Positions 12,300 to 23,947 of a stretch of 64,000 bases of DNA are shown here, piece by piece. The notes beneath the pieces were generated by a model. That model was not told the origin of the DNA, did no database searches, and saw only the letters and a list, made by a program, of their open reading frames with translations. Location of the stretch: the NCBI GenBank assembly GCA_010645155.1, contig CM021318.1, forward strand, positions 10,158,962 to 10,222,961. The letters are read 5' to 3'. The translations under genes were made by a program, and so were the position numbers. Within the stretch, counting starts at the first letter, position 1. Every line of letters begins with the position of its first letter. This DNA comes from Tigriopus japonicus. Lineage: Eukaryota; Arthropoda; Copepoda; Harpacticoida; Harpacticidae.

Positions 12300-15200
12300 C
12301 TATTCGTATTGATCCGAGTCGCGAACTGGCCCTTGATTCTCTCGACATGAGGCAGTTTTGGCGTTGTTTTTTTGAGAAATAGAATAAATATCAGCTTCGT
12401 TCACCAAAACGTGGCCATCAAGAGCAGGGTTCACATGTACAAAGATATCCTCACAATATTCCGTGGCGGCAGCATTATTTTCATGCCATTTTAAACTTGG
12501 ATCGATAGTTGGAGCATAATACTCATACACGTATTCATATTCGTAATTGTCATCGCCTTTCTCATCTATCTCTTTGCACTCTAGAGAAGCTTTTCGATTC
12601 TGGTTTTGAGGACTTGGCTTTGGTTCGGGAAGGCGTTTTGTCTTTGGATCGTGGTTTTTAGAAGTAGAGAGTTTCTTCCATGTCGAACGAATCCATTTGA
12701 AAATGCCTTTCTTTGAGGGAGGATCCAAATCTTCATGCGGTTGTTTTAGGGCACTTGATTGCAATTTAGGGCTTTTGTTGTCCTGATTGAGTTCCTGAAA
12801 TGAAAAGATGCATGCATTAGCTTTGAGGGAGGGAGTGGAAATCATTCATTGTTGTAACAAAGAGATGACTCCGCTAATCTTTAGACTCATCGCATCTGGG
12901 TTGAATGACATAAACGGAACCATACATGGAGGGTTTTGTATCTCCAGCAAATAATTGTGGTTTCTGTGACAACTTCGAATGAAGTGCATGTTTCAGTTTC
13001 CAAATTCAGAATAGAGAGTGTTAGAAACTGTTCATCGTTTGGGGTTTTTGACATTTTGTCAAAGTAAAAACGGGCAGGAATTTGACTTTAGAATAGTTAT
13101 GCTGTCACGGTTTTATTAAATTTGAAAATACGAGTTTTCTCAAATTTAGAGCTGCCCTAAATATGTCATAAAAAAGTTGGAAAAAAGAAAAGGTCTAAAA
13201 ATCCGAGGCCAAAAAATCTGGATTTAGTACATGAATCAGATAATTTTGTGCTGAAATAGTGACAGCAGGTAAAAAAGCGGAGAAAACCTATTAATTTTTG
13301 TGGCGAATTTGAAATTTTCATAAGCTGAGGAGTTTTTGCCACGTTGGCTTGAAATAAAACTTTTTTGCCCTGGCTCGACTCTGGTATAATTGACTTTCCT
13401 GCTTTAACATGTTAAGGTGTACTACGAATTTAAAGATCCACTAGTTTTTAAATAACGTAATCCAAGGAACCAAATTAGACAATCTTAGGCAACCACTTTT
13501 CATGCAGATTTTGCTTATAGACTATTTTACTATTTTTACTTTTACTATTATTGCTATGGTCTTAATAGATCGTTGATACAAGGACGTTAACATGAGACCC
13601 AGGTACCGTTATATGAGACGTTTTATATTACAGTTTGAGGCAAACTTCGACCCCATAGATGTAAAATCTCACAACTTCTTGCCAAAACATCCTTACTTGC
13701 CGATGGAAACGTTGTACGTATCTGTGACTTCGAAGTTCGCCTCGATCTGCGATACAAAACGCGTGGTGTAATCCAAGGATGGCTCAAGCCAGGATTACTT
13801 TCAAAATACACACTGGGTCCAATTAGTACAATGAAAATTCAACGGAACAATACATTTGTTGCAAAAACCTCACATTTTAGTACAATGATCGGACCCAGTG
13901 TGTATTTTTGAAATTCGTCCTGACGTACAGTGGTTCCTGTGTAATCTAACCATTGATCATCGTTGGTGTTTGAAACCGAAGCTTCTGTGCCGAGATTGAT
14001 TGATTTCTGATTGCTAGATGTCCGACAACCGATTGCTTATAGGGTAAAACACTACAAAAACCAGTTTGTGAGCAATTCCAAGGAGACCACTCATTGTATT
14101 GTTTTATCCTTCAAGCCCGGTCGTCTGACATCCAATACTTGAGAAATCCATGGCTCAGCGACCGTTATGTTGGCTTGAGTTTGGTTCACTGTAAAATTGT
14201 GCTCTTTTATGCGTTGACATATGACCTTTTTCAAAGGCTAGCGCTCCAAATTAACAACCGCACATTAGTAAGCCAAGGACCCTTTTCTTTCATTTAACCC
14301 TGAATGGCAAAACAGATAAATAACTCTTCATTGTGGGAAAGCCAACAAAAAGTTAGATAACACAGACATTCTTGGAATACGTAACTTGAAAAATAATGAC
14401 ACCTAGAAATGAGATTTCTTGTAAGGTTTTGGTGGTGACTACAAGGTAAAGGAAAAGCTTATCATATTGAAAAATTCTGAACTCCATTGTGCTAGGGATT
14501 TATTGGGAAAACCTTTGGTGCCTTATGAAAATCTAACGTAAAATGATAGAATTTCCATTCCAAAACTGTGCCTACCATGCACCAAAATCAAGTCAGTTCA
14601 ATGATCATTAAACGTGAGTCATGCAAAATATCTCAAGTTTCCTCCGAGGGCAACAGCTGCATTACAACTACAACAGCGGTGCTTGAAGTATATTATAGGG
14701 CCGTTAAACTGACTTGATTTTTGTGTACTCGAGTAATTTGGAATAGTGCAGTTAACATGAAACCTATTGCGTACGTTGGTTGTGTTTTAGTTGCAAAACA
14801 GAAGGTTGAGTTCTGTTCAATGACTTTTGGTAACTTGATCTGTTTTTCAATTTTTTTATGCTTCACTGTCTTTTCTCCAATTCCAGCCGTCGCGTTTGTC
14901 TTCGTTTCGGGAAGTCAGGAATGCATCAAATGGGAACGGAACACTTGTGCAAGAACAATTTGTTAACATTTTGTGTCACTGAAACATTTAAATTTGACAT
15001 TGTACTCCAAAAGTACTGGTCGGTGGGGTTTCATCTATTGGATTGTGGATTTTTTGATAAAACATGAGAATGACCGGAGATAAAGAAGATGAACATTTTA
15101 CTTATGTTAAAGGTGATCAACAAGTCAAAATTGCAATTTCTCTGCTTACTTGGATTGTTTGAAGAAAAGGGAGACTTTGCTTCAACATTGACTCCACAAC

Positions 15201-15541
15201 GGTGGCGATTTGGTAGATCTGTGATGAATATATTCGAATCACTCCGGATCCTTTCGGACTGGAATTACCAAATTCGAGGAAGCAAAAGTCGCCTTCTTGC
15301 AAGTGCTTTTGCCTTGTGCCACTTTTCTTTACCAGATCTTTTTTGATTGACACATTGTTTGAAGGGCCAGAAAACACGAAGCTCTTATTGTCCAAAGTCA
15401 ACACATATCGACCTAATTTTTAGGACAAACGAATGAGCTCATTTCCACCATGGGTAAAAAAAAACTCAATTTACCTTTCTTTAAGGACCATTTTCGTTCG
15501 TAGTCAGATCCAAGCAGAGAGATGTCAAATTTCACCACCAT
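12300..15541 (-). CDS. Adaptor-like protein with an IRS/DOK-type PTB domain
   Basis: Three exons, 15541-15475, 15412-15150 and 12794-12300, join in phase to give 274 residues. Residues about 3-100 read as an IRS-type PTB domain: an N-terminal strand (KFDISLLGS), a tryptophan, the strand RYVLTLDNKSFVF, then the hallmark GDFCFLEFGNSSPKGSG followed by a strand and a C-terminal helix (IYQIATVVESMLKQ). This matches DOK, IRS and FRS2 proteins, which bind NPxY-type phosphotyrosine motifs on receptors. The remainder is basic (IFKWIRSTWKKL) and then acidic and tyrosine-rich (NYEYEYVYEYYAP, EYCEDI, DIYSI), which could be kinase substrate sites. No PH domain precedes the PTB, and there is no glycine at position 2 for FRS2-style myristoylation, unless an upstream exon was missed. 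An alternative ATG exon with a donor lies at about 15597-15575. The 2.4 kb second intron contains an inverted-repeat element. PTB call is by pattern, not alignment. Confidence 0.68.
13804..13907. repeat. Short inverted-repeat element (17-base perfect arms)
   Basis: The 17 bases at 13804-13820 (aaatacacactgggtcc) are repeated as a perfect reverse complement at 13891-13907, separated by 70 bases. A second, imperfect match (agtacaatga) lies just inside each arm, but in direct orientation. The element lies in the second intron of the PTB gene. It resembles a small MITE, but no target-site duplication was found. Confidence 0.6.
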
Positions 15542-16890
15542 TTTCTCTTTGTTAATGCTTACCGGAAGAGCATTTCTTTAATCATTGGAAGAGAAATGTG
15601 TTTCACTTAGACTTTAGAAGCAGAATACAACCGAATCGCATTTTAAGCATTCTCAGATTAGAAGTACCCATCCAAAAACTTGTTTCTGCCCCCATTAGAC
15701 ATTATTATCCCAAGAGATGACCTAAAGTCATCAGATGAAATTGTCAGATATAAGTGGCAATGCTTACAATTTAAGAAAGTAATCCATTTTGTGCTATTTA
15801 TTTATAGTTTACAAACATGACAATGCAACATTTGTTCATTTCTTTGAAGTTTATGTATTTTTCCAGTTTGCCAAAATATACGTAATGCGTAATAAGTATG
15901 GGAAGCGAGATTGAATGTCATGATAGAGGCTCTTAAAAAATGATGAAGAAAAAACAAGAGTGATAACTTAAGCCTAAAAATCATTTGAACAAAAGGCGAT
16001 TATTTCTACAACTTGGACACGAGGTGCGAATGTTTTCTTGACCAAATGCCGCCAAAATTTTGAGTTTCTAGATATTCTTTTGTAAGAAACTTATGTGAGC
16101 GATCAGTAAAATGTGCTTGCTTTGCTCGAGATTTATCAAATGATAACAGGAAGATAATCAGAGATATTCTGGCGATCACAAATCAAGGGAGCCTGTTCAT
16201 TTTGAAATCTTTTTACCGCCTTAAGGCATGCAAAAAGGAACAGTCTCATATTGATGATAGAAATGACAGTAATCTTACCTCTTACATATACTCAGATGTC
16301 TCTGGGATTTGAAAACCAGAAGGCTTCATTCAAAACGAGCAAGAGGACCCATGAGAATTTTGCCAATTTTTTGAAAATTTCTTCTTTTTAAAAATGAGAA
16401 GTTTCTGAAAAATATTCAGAGTGCTGTGTTCATGATAACACCAGGAGGCTTTTTAGAGGAGTCCTTTTCGATGCATTCGTATTCTTTGAAAGTACAACAT
16501 TCTCATGGCTTAGCATGTGGACGACAATTACTTAATGTGATACTAATACTTTAGTATTGTTACTGTGAGATCCAACTGCAGACGTTATCAAACGATTACA
16601 TGTAAATGTCTTTGTGCTTTGACATCACAGGCACAAGAAAAATTTCGGAAAACACCAAAAAATCCTCTTTTCTATTTATCTACGATGTTTCTTCCGCTTG
16701 TTAATTTCATATTTTCTAGACTCCTTGACTAAAGACTACTTGATATCTAGTGTTTGCGAGCGCTATATCTCCTTTGTCACTCAGTTATCCTTTTGGCCAA
16801 GTAGTAGATATGAATGATAAAAAGATCTGTCAAGCGAGAATGGAAGGCAATTTATTCTAGCGATTGTTCAATTTCTTATTCATGTTTACT

Positions 16891-17717
16891 TTAACTTCCA
16901 CGGTATGTAGTGTAGCTAAAAGGACTCAACAAGAGAGGAATATGGTAATGCTGATCTGCATTTTTGACTTCAAACACAATCTGGAAATTAAAAAATCACA
17001 AACAATGTCAAATCATTATATCAATCAGAAATTCAATGAAGCCAGTAATACCTCACAAAACGGGAAGAATGCTTCTTGGTTCTTGCTTTGAAAATAGGGA
17101 GCAACCTCAAAATGGGCCTTGTAAACGCCGGTAGTAAAAGCATTCCATGTCAAAAAAGAGGATGCACGTCCATCATCGTTGGTATGTTGCCTGAAAATTG
17201 AAGTAGGATACATTGAATTGACTGGTACTTAATTTTAGCACGACATATGGCACATTTTTGTGGTTCTTGACACACAGTAAACTCTTCCCGAAAACCGATC
17301 AGGAATACCACAAGATGAATTGACTACAAAATAAGTCTGTTTCTTTCCGGAAAGGGAATCAGGTTCAGACGAATTCTCTAATTATCATGAGCAGAAATGT
17401 CGTTTTGTAAGGAACAAGCAATTTACTCAAATCCTAATGTTCTTGTGTTTAGAAATGAAGATACAGAGATTGTAACTTTGTCTGTCGCTTCAACAATCGA
17501 TCGATATCTTACTATTGTTTTGTTAGAATAAGGCTGTCATCGTCCAGAAGATAAATCGATCGATTCAAAATTACCTGTTGCCCACTTCCATCCATTTGCC
17601 ATCCTCCTGATTGAGCTTCCACAATGAAATTGGAATGTTTCTTCCTGGCACTCCAGCAGAGGTATCTAAGACATGGGATGAAATGGGATCCGGAAACGAT
17701 TGTCGTGCACTAGACAT
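16891..17717 (-). CDS. URAH: 5-hydroxyisourate hydrolase (transthyretin-related protein)
   Basis: Hydrolyses 5-hydroxyisourate to OHCU, the second step of uric acid breakdown to allantoin; family members are homotetramers, often peroxisomal. Three exons, 17717-17575, 17190-17052 and 16980-16891, have matched phases and GT..AG borders, giving 123 residues, the normal family size. Signature segments are all present: the N-terminal [12 protein letters not shown] with its catalytic histidine, [10 protein letters not shown] with the substrate-binding arginine region, [10 protein letters not shown] with the second catalytic histidine, and the C-terminal tetrapeptide YRGS that separates true hydrolases from transthyretin. 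No N-terminal peroxisome signal is obvious. Upstream and downstream neighbours are not purine genes, so no clustering is evident. The call is secure. Confidence 0.95.
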
Positions 17718-19749
17718 CTTGGGAAGCCAAAACAATTTATACCTGGATCAGGGGAGACATTCTTAATTCAAGAGTATTTCATTTGAACCAATTTTTTTGA
17801 ATTCACTCACCTGAGATTTTACCAGGGCAGATTCTTTTCAGAGCTAAGAATCATCAACTTGGATAGAGAAGAAGTCTGGTCTTGGTGCCAAACTGGTTTC
17901 TTTTTGTATGGAGTCGTCATTCAAGATTCTTCTGCATCACCAAAATGTACGAAAACCGCCATTTTGGTTTAGGCTTCAAGTATACGAAGTTCTGTGAATC
18001 CATATGTTCTTGTTTCGTGGTTATGTAGTAGCTTAAGTTAAAAAAAAGATATAAAATGGTTCAACTACCTACTGGCTGATAAAACTCTTCTCTAAGATAA
18101 TGATGAATATTCGAGAGAATTTAGTAATTGATAATCTAAAGAATACAATTGCCAATTCATAATTGGCCCAATTGATTAGATGGCCAATCGCTTAAAGTAG
18201 TATGTATATTTTCCCTAAACCCCGTTAGTGGGCATCGCAAATTGAAGCATCAGTCAATTGATTCAATATCTCCAGGACAAATGATTGTAGACATATGTGA
18301 GTCAGAACTGAAATTGATTCATTTCAAATTTAAGGGATAAAGGATTCCAGATTGGATTGAATAATCTAACCAAGTTTACCATTTTCTTTTGTGCTTTATG
18401 TTTTAATTTAAGTGCTACATTTCTGTAGGCACTGAAGAGTGCTGATTAACGCCCAGATTTCTTCTCTGAGAAAACCGCTTTAATTTCCACTTTTTGCCAA
18501 TTTTTTTGGCATTTTTGACACATTTAATTGCTTTTAGTCATTTTTGTTCTCATTATTTTGACAGCAGATTCATCATTGGAAGCTTACAGGGTTTCTCAAT
18601 AACTTATGCCACTTTTAAAGACAATTCCCGTTTTTTTATATTTGAATTCAAATACAAATATTTATGTTTGTACGGTTAGGTTTTTCCTTGATCTTCATAT
18701 ATTAGGTTTATTTTGTTACTTGGAATAAATATCCCAACCAAGATCAGAGCAGATCGTCATACGAGCATTAGCTACTCTGAAATCGAGTTGAATATGGGGT
18801 CTCAGATTCTTTTGAAAATCAAGTTTTCCATAAAATAATTCATCATCTCCATCACTAACACATGTGTAATAAAGCAAATGACAATCATCTGCAGATGCGC
18901 AGTAAATCAGAATCACAGTTTTTATTGATACTGAGGGCAACATGGATCAAGGAAACAAAGAGGCTTACTCACTATTGTTTCTTAGTGAATGTTATTGAAC
19001 CTAAAGATGTTCTAAACATTGAGTAAACCTAACATATCAATTCACTTAATAGATACATTTACAAATGCAAGTATGCCATTTTTTATCAATCTGAACGAGG
19101 TTGATTTTTTTGGGGCAATTGCGAGAACCGGTGAATTGAATCTTAAACCTCGCTTTTGGTCTAATAATTTTTGATTAAAGATCCACTTCGGAGAAGCTGA
19201 CATTCATTTGATATTTTTTTTAGAAGATAATAAGTTTCTAAATCAAAAGATCCAAAAAAGGTGGAATTTAATTGATGAAGTAAGCTTGAAATGTGCATTT
19301 CCAAACACAAAGCATATGACCTATTAGGTCGAATGTTAATTGTAATGATTCAAATAATTCGAGTTTACAAAAGAACAGTCAAAATAGCCCAGCTTGAGTA
19401 TTTACATCCGATCCACTTTACATTTGATGTAGTTAACATCTGATCTAAAAAGTCAGATGTTTTGTGCTTGGAGATGCATACATCAAGCATACCTCTACGA
19501 TGCAGAACTATTGGTAGATCTCCTCATAAAAAAAGAAGACGCTTTATTAGAACGGATTAAGATGTTTGAAAATAGCTTTTTAGGTCAAACAATGCAAAAA
19601 AATCTTGTCCAGAGAGCGAAAAATGCCTCTAGATCTCTCTAAACATTTGTTTTAATTTCATATAATCGCTCAAAAACAATGCCAAAAAAACGTTTTATGA
19701 CGTTCTTGCCAAAGAGGGTGGGGGTTGAGAATGGTGGGGTGAATCACCC
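17718..19749. other. Intergenic, no recognisable gene
   Basis: Both strands hold only short open frames without domains. The 61-codon frame 19457-19642 starts with ATG and is weakly helical, but has no recognisable family and sits in AT-rich sequence, so it is not called. The 5' end of the hydrolase lies at the left border. Confidence 0.45.
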
Positions 19750-19869
19750 ATGTTTGTCTCCTTGATGCTAATTCTCGCACCAACATACGTAGTTGCTCAA
19801 ATTCCATTGACCGAAACCTCATCCCCTTCAATCATCAATCAAGAACATACTCCAAATGACGAAAGATAA
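19750..19869 (+). CDS. Small ORF with signal-peptide-like start, upstream of the endoglycoceramidase gene
   Basis: A 39-codon ATG-initiated frame ends in TAA 18 bases before the ATG of the next gene. The first 17 residues (MFVSLMLILAPTYVVAQ) look like a complete signal peptide with a plausible cleavage site at AQ. The rest is short, polar and rich in serine, threonine and proline. It could be a secreted micropeptide, an upstream ORF controlling the downstream gene, or the degraded start of a duplicate. Nothing shows it is translated. Confidence 0.35.
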   Translation: MFVSLMLILAPTYVVAQIPLTETSSPSIINQEHTPNDER

Positions 19870-19887
19870 ACAGTGATTCTTCTGAAG

Positions 19888-21624
19888 ATGGTGTCCGCTT
19901 TTTTGAGCATCGTGATTGCGTGTCTCCGTTTTCAGCAATCACAAAGTGAAAGTTTAAGCAAAATTCATGTCTCTCCCACCACGGGATTTTTTGAAGATGA
20001 ATTGGGACGCACCCGATTGTTCCGAGGGATCAACTCAGTGGTCAAGAAGGATCCATGGTATGATCCTCAAATGCTCGATCCCAAGCGAGTGCAAGAGCTA
20101 TCTGACTTGGGATTCAATGTGATTCGATTGGGAACAATGTGGACGGGAGTGATGCCAGAAAGCTCGCAGAAGATCAATAAAACCTACGTAAAAATTCTGA
20201 AGACCATGTCTGACAGATTCGCCCAATCAGGAATGTACACCTTACTGGACATGCATCAAGATTTATTGTGGAAGGTTCAAGATCAAGACAATGTGGGAAC
20301 TTATTGGGGTGTTCCACCTTGGCTTAAACAGCTTGTTCAACCTCATGAGAAATTATTTCCTTGGCCTTTGAACCAAATCGGAGTTTGGCCTTGTGGATAT
20401 TTGACCCACGAAATCAGTCGCGGTTTTCAAAGCATCTACGATAACAAAAACGGCACAGCTTATTGGTTATCCATGTTTTGGCAATACATGTCGTCAGTTT
20501 TCAAAGATCAGTCCCAGATTCTTGGGTATGAACTGATCAACGAACCTTGGGCTGGAGATATTTTCTCGGATCCTTCCCTACTTTTACCAGGAGTGGCGGG
20601 AAGAAAAAACTTGGAACCGCTTTATGATCGACTTCACCATGTGATTAGAGAAGAAGATGACGTGACTTTAATATTCTGGGAACCAGTCACGTGGGCATAT
20701 ACTTTGCCAGGATCGTCACATGGGCTCAAAGACGTTGTTCTTGAAGCCTTCTTTAGAAACATCAAACCACACCATATGTCAATGCTGATTCAGACCTTTT
20801 GTGCCACCAAACCTAACCTTGAAGATCCCAATTTGTTAATCTGGACCAAAAACTTGTTCCAATCTCTACTTAATGAAACGGAGACGGATCAATCCCATAA
20901 GACTGTGGGATCTAGGCCGTCGATTTTTGGAACAGGCTTTAAAACTGTGCCTGGTGGACCCAATTATCGCAATCGTACAGTAATGTCTTGGCATTATTAT
21001 TGTTGGGCATGGGGTTTCAATGGTGGAGAAACTGAACCATTTGATCCGCTCATCCGAGATCTATGCGACAACTTCTTGGGTCCATTGGAATTTGAAACCG
21101 TTCAGCATCGTACTGAAGAATTGGGAGGTAGTGGACGAATGTTGACGGAATTCGGTCTTTGTGTCCCTGATATCGCTCGTCAAGGCTCCAAAGGATTCAT
21201 CGAATGTAACTTTGTTATCGAAACAGCGGAGAAACAATTCGAATCTTGGATCTATTGGGACACAGCACCAGGAAACCAGGTGTTATGGGACGATGAAGGG
21301 CATTTGATTCCGAATCGAGCTGCTGTTTTCTCTCGACCATATCCAAGAGCTATTGATGGAGTTCCAACCCTATTGAGATTTGATATCAATACGAAGGTTT
21401 TTCGGTTCGAATTTCGATCTGAATTGAGATTCGGGGTCTATACAGAGGTGTTTGTTCCACCTTTACATTATCCGCATGGGAACTTTCGGGTGGATCTTAG
21501 TCCGGAACTCACTTGGCATAAGGACATTGGTAATGAGAATATTATCAAGATTGCAAGAAAATCCGCAATATTGATCGACAACAATTCTCAAACGTATTTT
21601 GTTGAAATTACTCCTTATGTTTGA
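19888..21624 (+). CDS. Endoglycoceramidase-like glycoside hydrolase family 5 protein
   Basis: Predicted to cleave the bond between oligosaccharide and ceramide in glycosphingolipids, or a related glycolipid. The intronless frame encodes 578 residues starting at the ATG of MVSAFLSIVIACL, a signal peptide. An ATG-less extension runs a few codons upstream. The GH5 barrel is evident: FRGINSV and NVIRLGTMWTGV near the start, LDMHQDL, then the acid/base glutamate in ELINEPWAGD (Glu219) and the nucleophile in LTEFGLC (Glu421). The IYWDTAPG segment follows. A C-terminal beta domain of about 100 residues matches the layout of bacterial and cnidarian endoglycoceramidases (GH5_12). Several N-glycosylation sequons support secretion. 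An AATAAA lies at 21698-21703. The absence of introns contrasts with all neighbouring single-copy genes. Confidence 0.9.
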   Translation: MVSAFLSIVIACLRFQQSQSESLSKIHVSPTTGFFEDELGRTRLFRGINSVVKKDPWYDPQMLDPKRVQELSDLGFNVIRLGTMWTGVMPESSQKINKTYVKILKTMSDRFAQSGMYTLLDMHQDLLWKVQDQDNVGTYWGVPPWLKQLVQPHEKLFPWPLNQIGVWPCGYLTHEISRGFQSIYDNKNGTAYWLSMFWQYMSSVFKDQSQILGYELINEPWAGDIFSDPSLLLPGVAGRKNLEPLYDRLHHVIREEDDVTLIFWEPVTWAYTLPGSSHGLKDVVLEAFFRNIKPHHMSMLIQTFCATKPNLEDPNLLIWTKNLFQSLLNETETDQSHKTVGSRPSIFGTGFKTVPGGPNYRNRTVMSWHYYCWAWGFNGGETEPFDPLIRDLCDNFLGPLEFETVQHRTEELGGSGRMLTEFGLCVPDIARQGSKGFIECNFVIETAEKQFESWIYWDTAPGNQVLWDDEGHLIPNRAAVFSRPYPRAIDGVPTLLRFDINTKVFRFEFRSELRFGVYTEVFVPPLHYPHGNFRVDLSPELTWHKDIGNENIIKIARKSAILIDNNSQTYFVEITPYV

Positions 21625-21697
21625 TACACTTGCATCATCTCTGATTGTATTCCACAAAGCCATTCACTTATAGTTTCTAAGAAGTTTCACACATAGA

Positions 21698-21703
21698 AAT
21701 AAA
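21698..21703 (+). promoter_or_regulatory. Polyadenylation signal AATAAA of the endoglycoceramidase-like gene
   Basis: A canonical hexamer 74 bases after the stop codon of the gene at 19888-21624, in the correct orientation. Confidence 0.6.
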
Positions 21704-22088
21704 CATCAACCCAATCGAATGCCTAAAAACAAGGACGGATGAAAATCTTCTTCGCAAAAATATAACCGATTAACCGAAAATGTATTTACCACTTCTAGCG
21801 ACAATCTTTTTCATTATCTCGTGAAACATTTTTCAAAATTTGCCTGTAGTTTTGTTGTAACTCTTATCTCACAAAACGTATTTTGAGTTTTTGGCTAGAT
21901 TTGTAAAATGATTAATTTCCACCTTAAATACGCTTGGCTAAAAAGATTCACAATGAGGATTTTTTTCATACGTCTTAACCGTCTTAACCTTTGGGAGTTC
22001 GAGTTTCTCGTTATCTCAGTTGTCCAAAACGGAAATGTGACAAGCATTTTGATGCTTGCTCGATCAGTCTCTCGTCAAACAAGGAATT

Positions 22089-23947
22089 ATGGCAAACGTC
22101 AAGGTATTGTAACATTTCATAGTCTTTCTCTGCATTAATATTTAGCTTCTTTGGTCACGTAACTTTTACAATTATAGTACAGCATGCTTACTCCTCATCT
22201 ATAAATATATATGAGGTTCAGAGTAGTAATGGACCAAAGGGCTCCAAACTGAAACTGAAAGTTTCGGCCGAAAGAGTGCTTAACCGAAACCGAAGCAGCT
22301 GATTACAAAATTACGGAAATGAAAAATTCACCCTAAAAAATTAAATTGCTCATGTGTCCAATGTTGGTTAATCAAAAAACTAAAAACTGGAAAACTTAGT
22401 TTCGGAGTATTTTTGGACAAAAAAAATATCTTCGACTTTGTTGTCAAACTCCATTCTTAAAGGGGCATGTCTACCTTCTGTTTCGCTAGGCATAACCGCA
22501 ATTTAGGCCCAAAAGCTCTTTCGATTCATCACTAGTTCCGAGGGTTTAAAATAGTCTCTTTTCGAAAACTCTTGAAGAATCTTCATTTGTTGCAGGAGAG
22601 AGACAACACGTGGCTTCAATTGCCCGTGTGTCCACTTGAATTCAAAACCCGAGAGAAATGTACCCTTCCAACGGATCAATGTCCGTACGCTCATCCACAA
22701 GACCATGTCAAGGCTCTTCCATGTGGATACGTCGTCTCTTGCCATGACTTTGTTTTCAGCCATGGGTCCAAAAAGCGGGGCTGTTTGAGAAACAATTGCA
22801 AATTCTTTCATCCACCCATGCATCTCCGGATTGCTGTGATCAACGCCGGAAAAAATAACAAACGTATTCGGGCAGAGCTGTTTCGACAGATCCCCAATCA
22901 AACTAACCTGGGGGTGAGACCGGTTGCTCCGGGGGGTATTATGCCAATCCCCCAATGGCCACTTATTAATCCAACCCCCTATTTGTTGCGTAAGTCACAT
23001 TTCACGGCACTTCAAAATTTCCTTTCAGGTTTGTTTTCCCAAGTCTCAAATACAATGAGATACATGTGTCTGAGCCAGAAAATCAGAAGGAACTACTTTT
23101 ATTTTCTTATTTTTCCGAAGTCAGGTCTATATTAAAAGTAAATATCTAGAAACCAAAAGTATTTTTTGAAACTTTTTAGTTACTGCACGCTTGGAGATTG
23201 CTTAGATATATATTGGATTAAAAGTAACAGAAACGAATTTTGATCAGCTGCTCAATCATTTGAGTTTAACTGGTCTATCTTTAACCCCAAAAGGCAAAAA
23301 AACGCTCTTGGTAAACAATAATTCGATTTTTTTTGAGATAACGTTGGTTTTCTCTCTGATAAAATTAATGCCTCCAAACATGACTAATGATGCAATTCTC
23401 ATAAATTGGCTTTAACCCTTAAATTCCAGCTCAACCTGATATTACCGACCATTTCGCCAAAAGCCAAGCTTTGACGAGCAATGCCCCAGATATGACCATG
23501 ACCAATCCCACTCTACATTCGGGATACGCCTTGAATGGCTATCAGAATCCATATCCTACTGCCCTCTGGTGTCCAACACTAAACCCCATCGATGATCCAA
23601 AATCGACTGCAAGGCAAGAAAATACGGAATCCCACGAGTCTTCTTTATCTTCCTTGTCTGTTGGTCTTCTACCTTCTCCGCGCAAACGTAATTGTTTGAG
23701 TGAGGGCAATCCTACAGAGACAAAGAAGCGATTGACGACGACCCATTCTGACGAGGTTCCTCCGGGATTTGAGGCCCCTTTGGTCTTCTATCAGCCGTGG
23801 AGTCCCACATCGTTTGGAAATCCGGACAATGGGACCACTAATGCATTTTTACAATACCAACAGCAACTGGTGTTTGCCCAACAAGCGATGGCTTTTCAAC
23901 AAAGCCTTCTCCCTATGGGATATCCATTTAATTTCAATAAACAATAA
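22089..23947 (+). CDS. Divergent muscleblind-like CCCH zinc-finger RNA-binding protein
   Basis: Muscleblind proteins bind YGCY-type RNA and control alternative splicing and mRNA localisation. Exons: 22596-22989 and 23430-23947 are strong. A 15-base first exon at 22089-22103 (ATG, encoding MANVK, donor GTATTG) fits in phase and recalls the MANV start of fly muscleblind. The total is 308 residues. NTWLQLPVC opens the first finger and NCKFFHPP closes the second, followed by the LRI...INAGKNN segment typical of the family. Spacing is unusual: finger 1 is C-x9-C-x6-C-x3-H (17-38) and finger 2 is C-x13-C-x4-C-x3-H (54-77), against the usual x7 in both. Only one finger pair is present. The C-terminal half is serine, proline and glutamine rich, with a basic SPRKRN stretch that may act as an NLS. 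AATAAA overlaps the stop codon (23943-23948). The gene converges on PHAX 166 bases away. Confidence 0.82.
23000..23300 (+). repeat. Dispersed repeat, copy related to 190-370
   Basis: Within intron 2 of the muscleblind-like gene. It shares several ordered blocks with 190-370 in the same orientation: gcacttcaaaatttcct, aatacaatgag, and tcatttgagtttaactggt followed by taacccc. The copies are diverged and no ends or duplications were recognised. Confidence 0.5.

Noticed and set aside
13623..13920. Possible transposase remnant open for about 100 codons on the plus strand around the 13804 inverted repeat
   Set aside because: The peptide shows no catalytic motif of mariner, hAT or other transposases that I can recognise, so only the inverted repeat is reported.
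14583..14722. Weak inverted match (caaaatcaagtcagtt / aactgacttgatttttg) and similar words at 10965 and 11061
   Set aside because: Short, AT-rich and imperfect; could be an old dispersed repeat but boundaries cannot be drawn.
19457..19642. 61-codon ATG frame upstream of the endoglycoceramidase-like gene
   Set aside because: No domain, no signal peptide, no splice context, and AT-rich surroundings; not above background.
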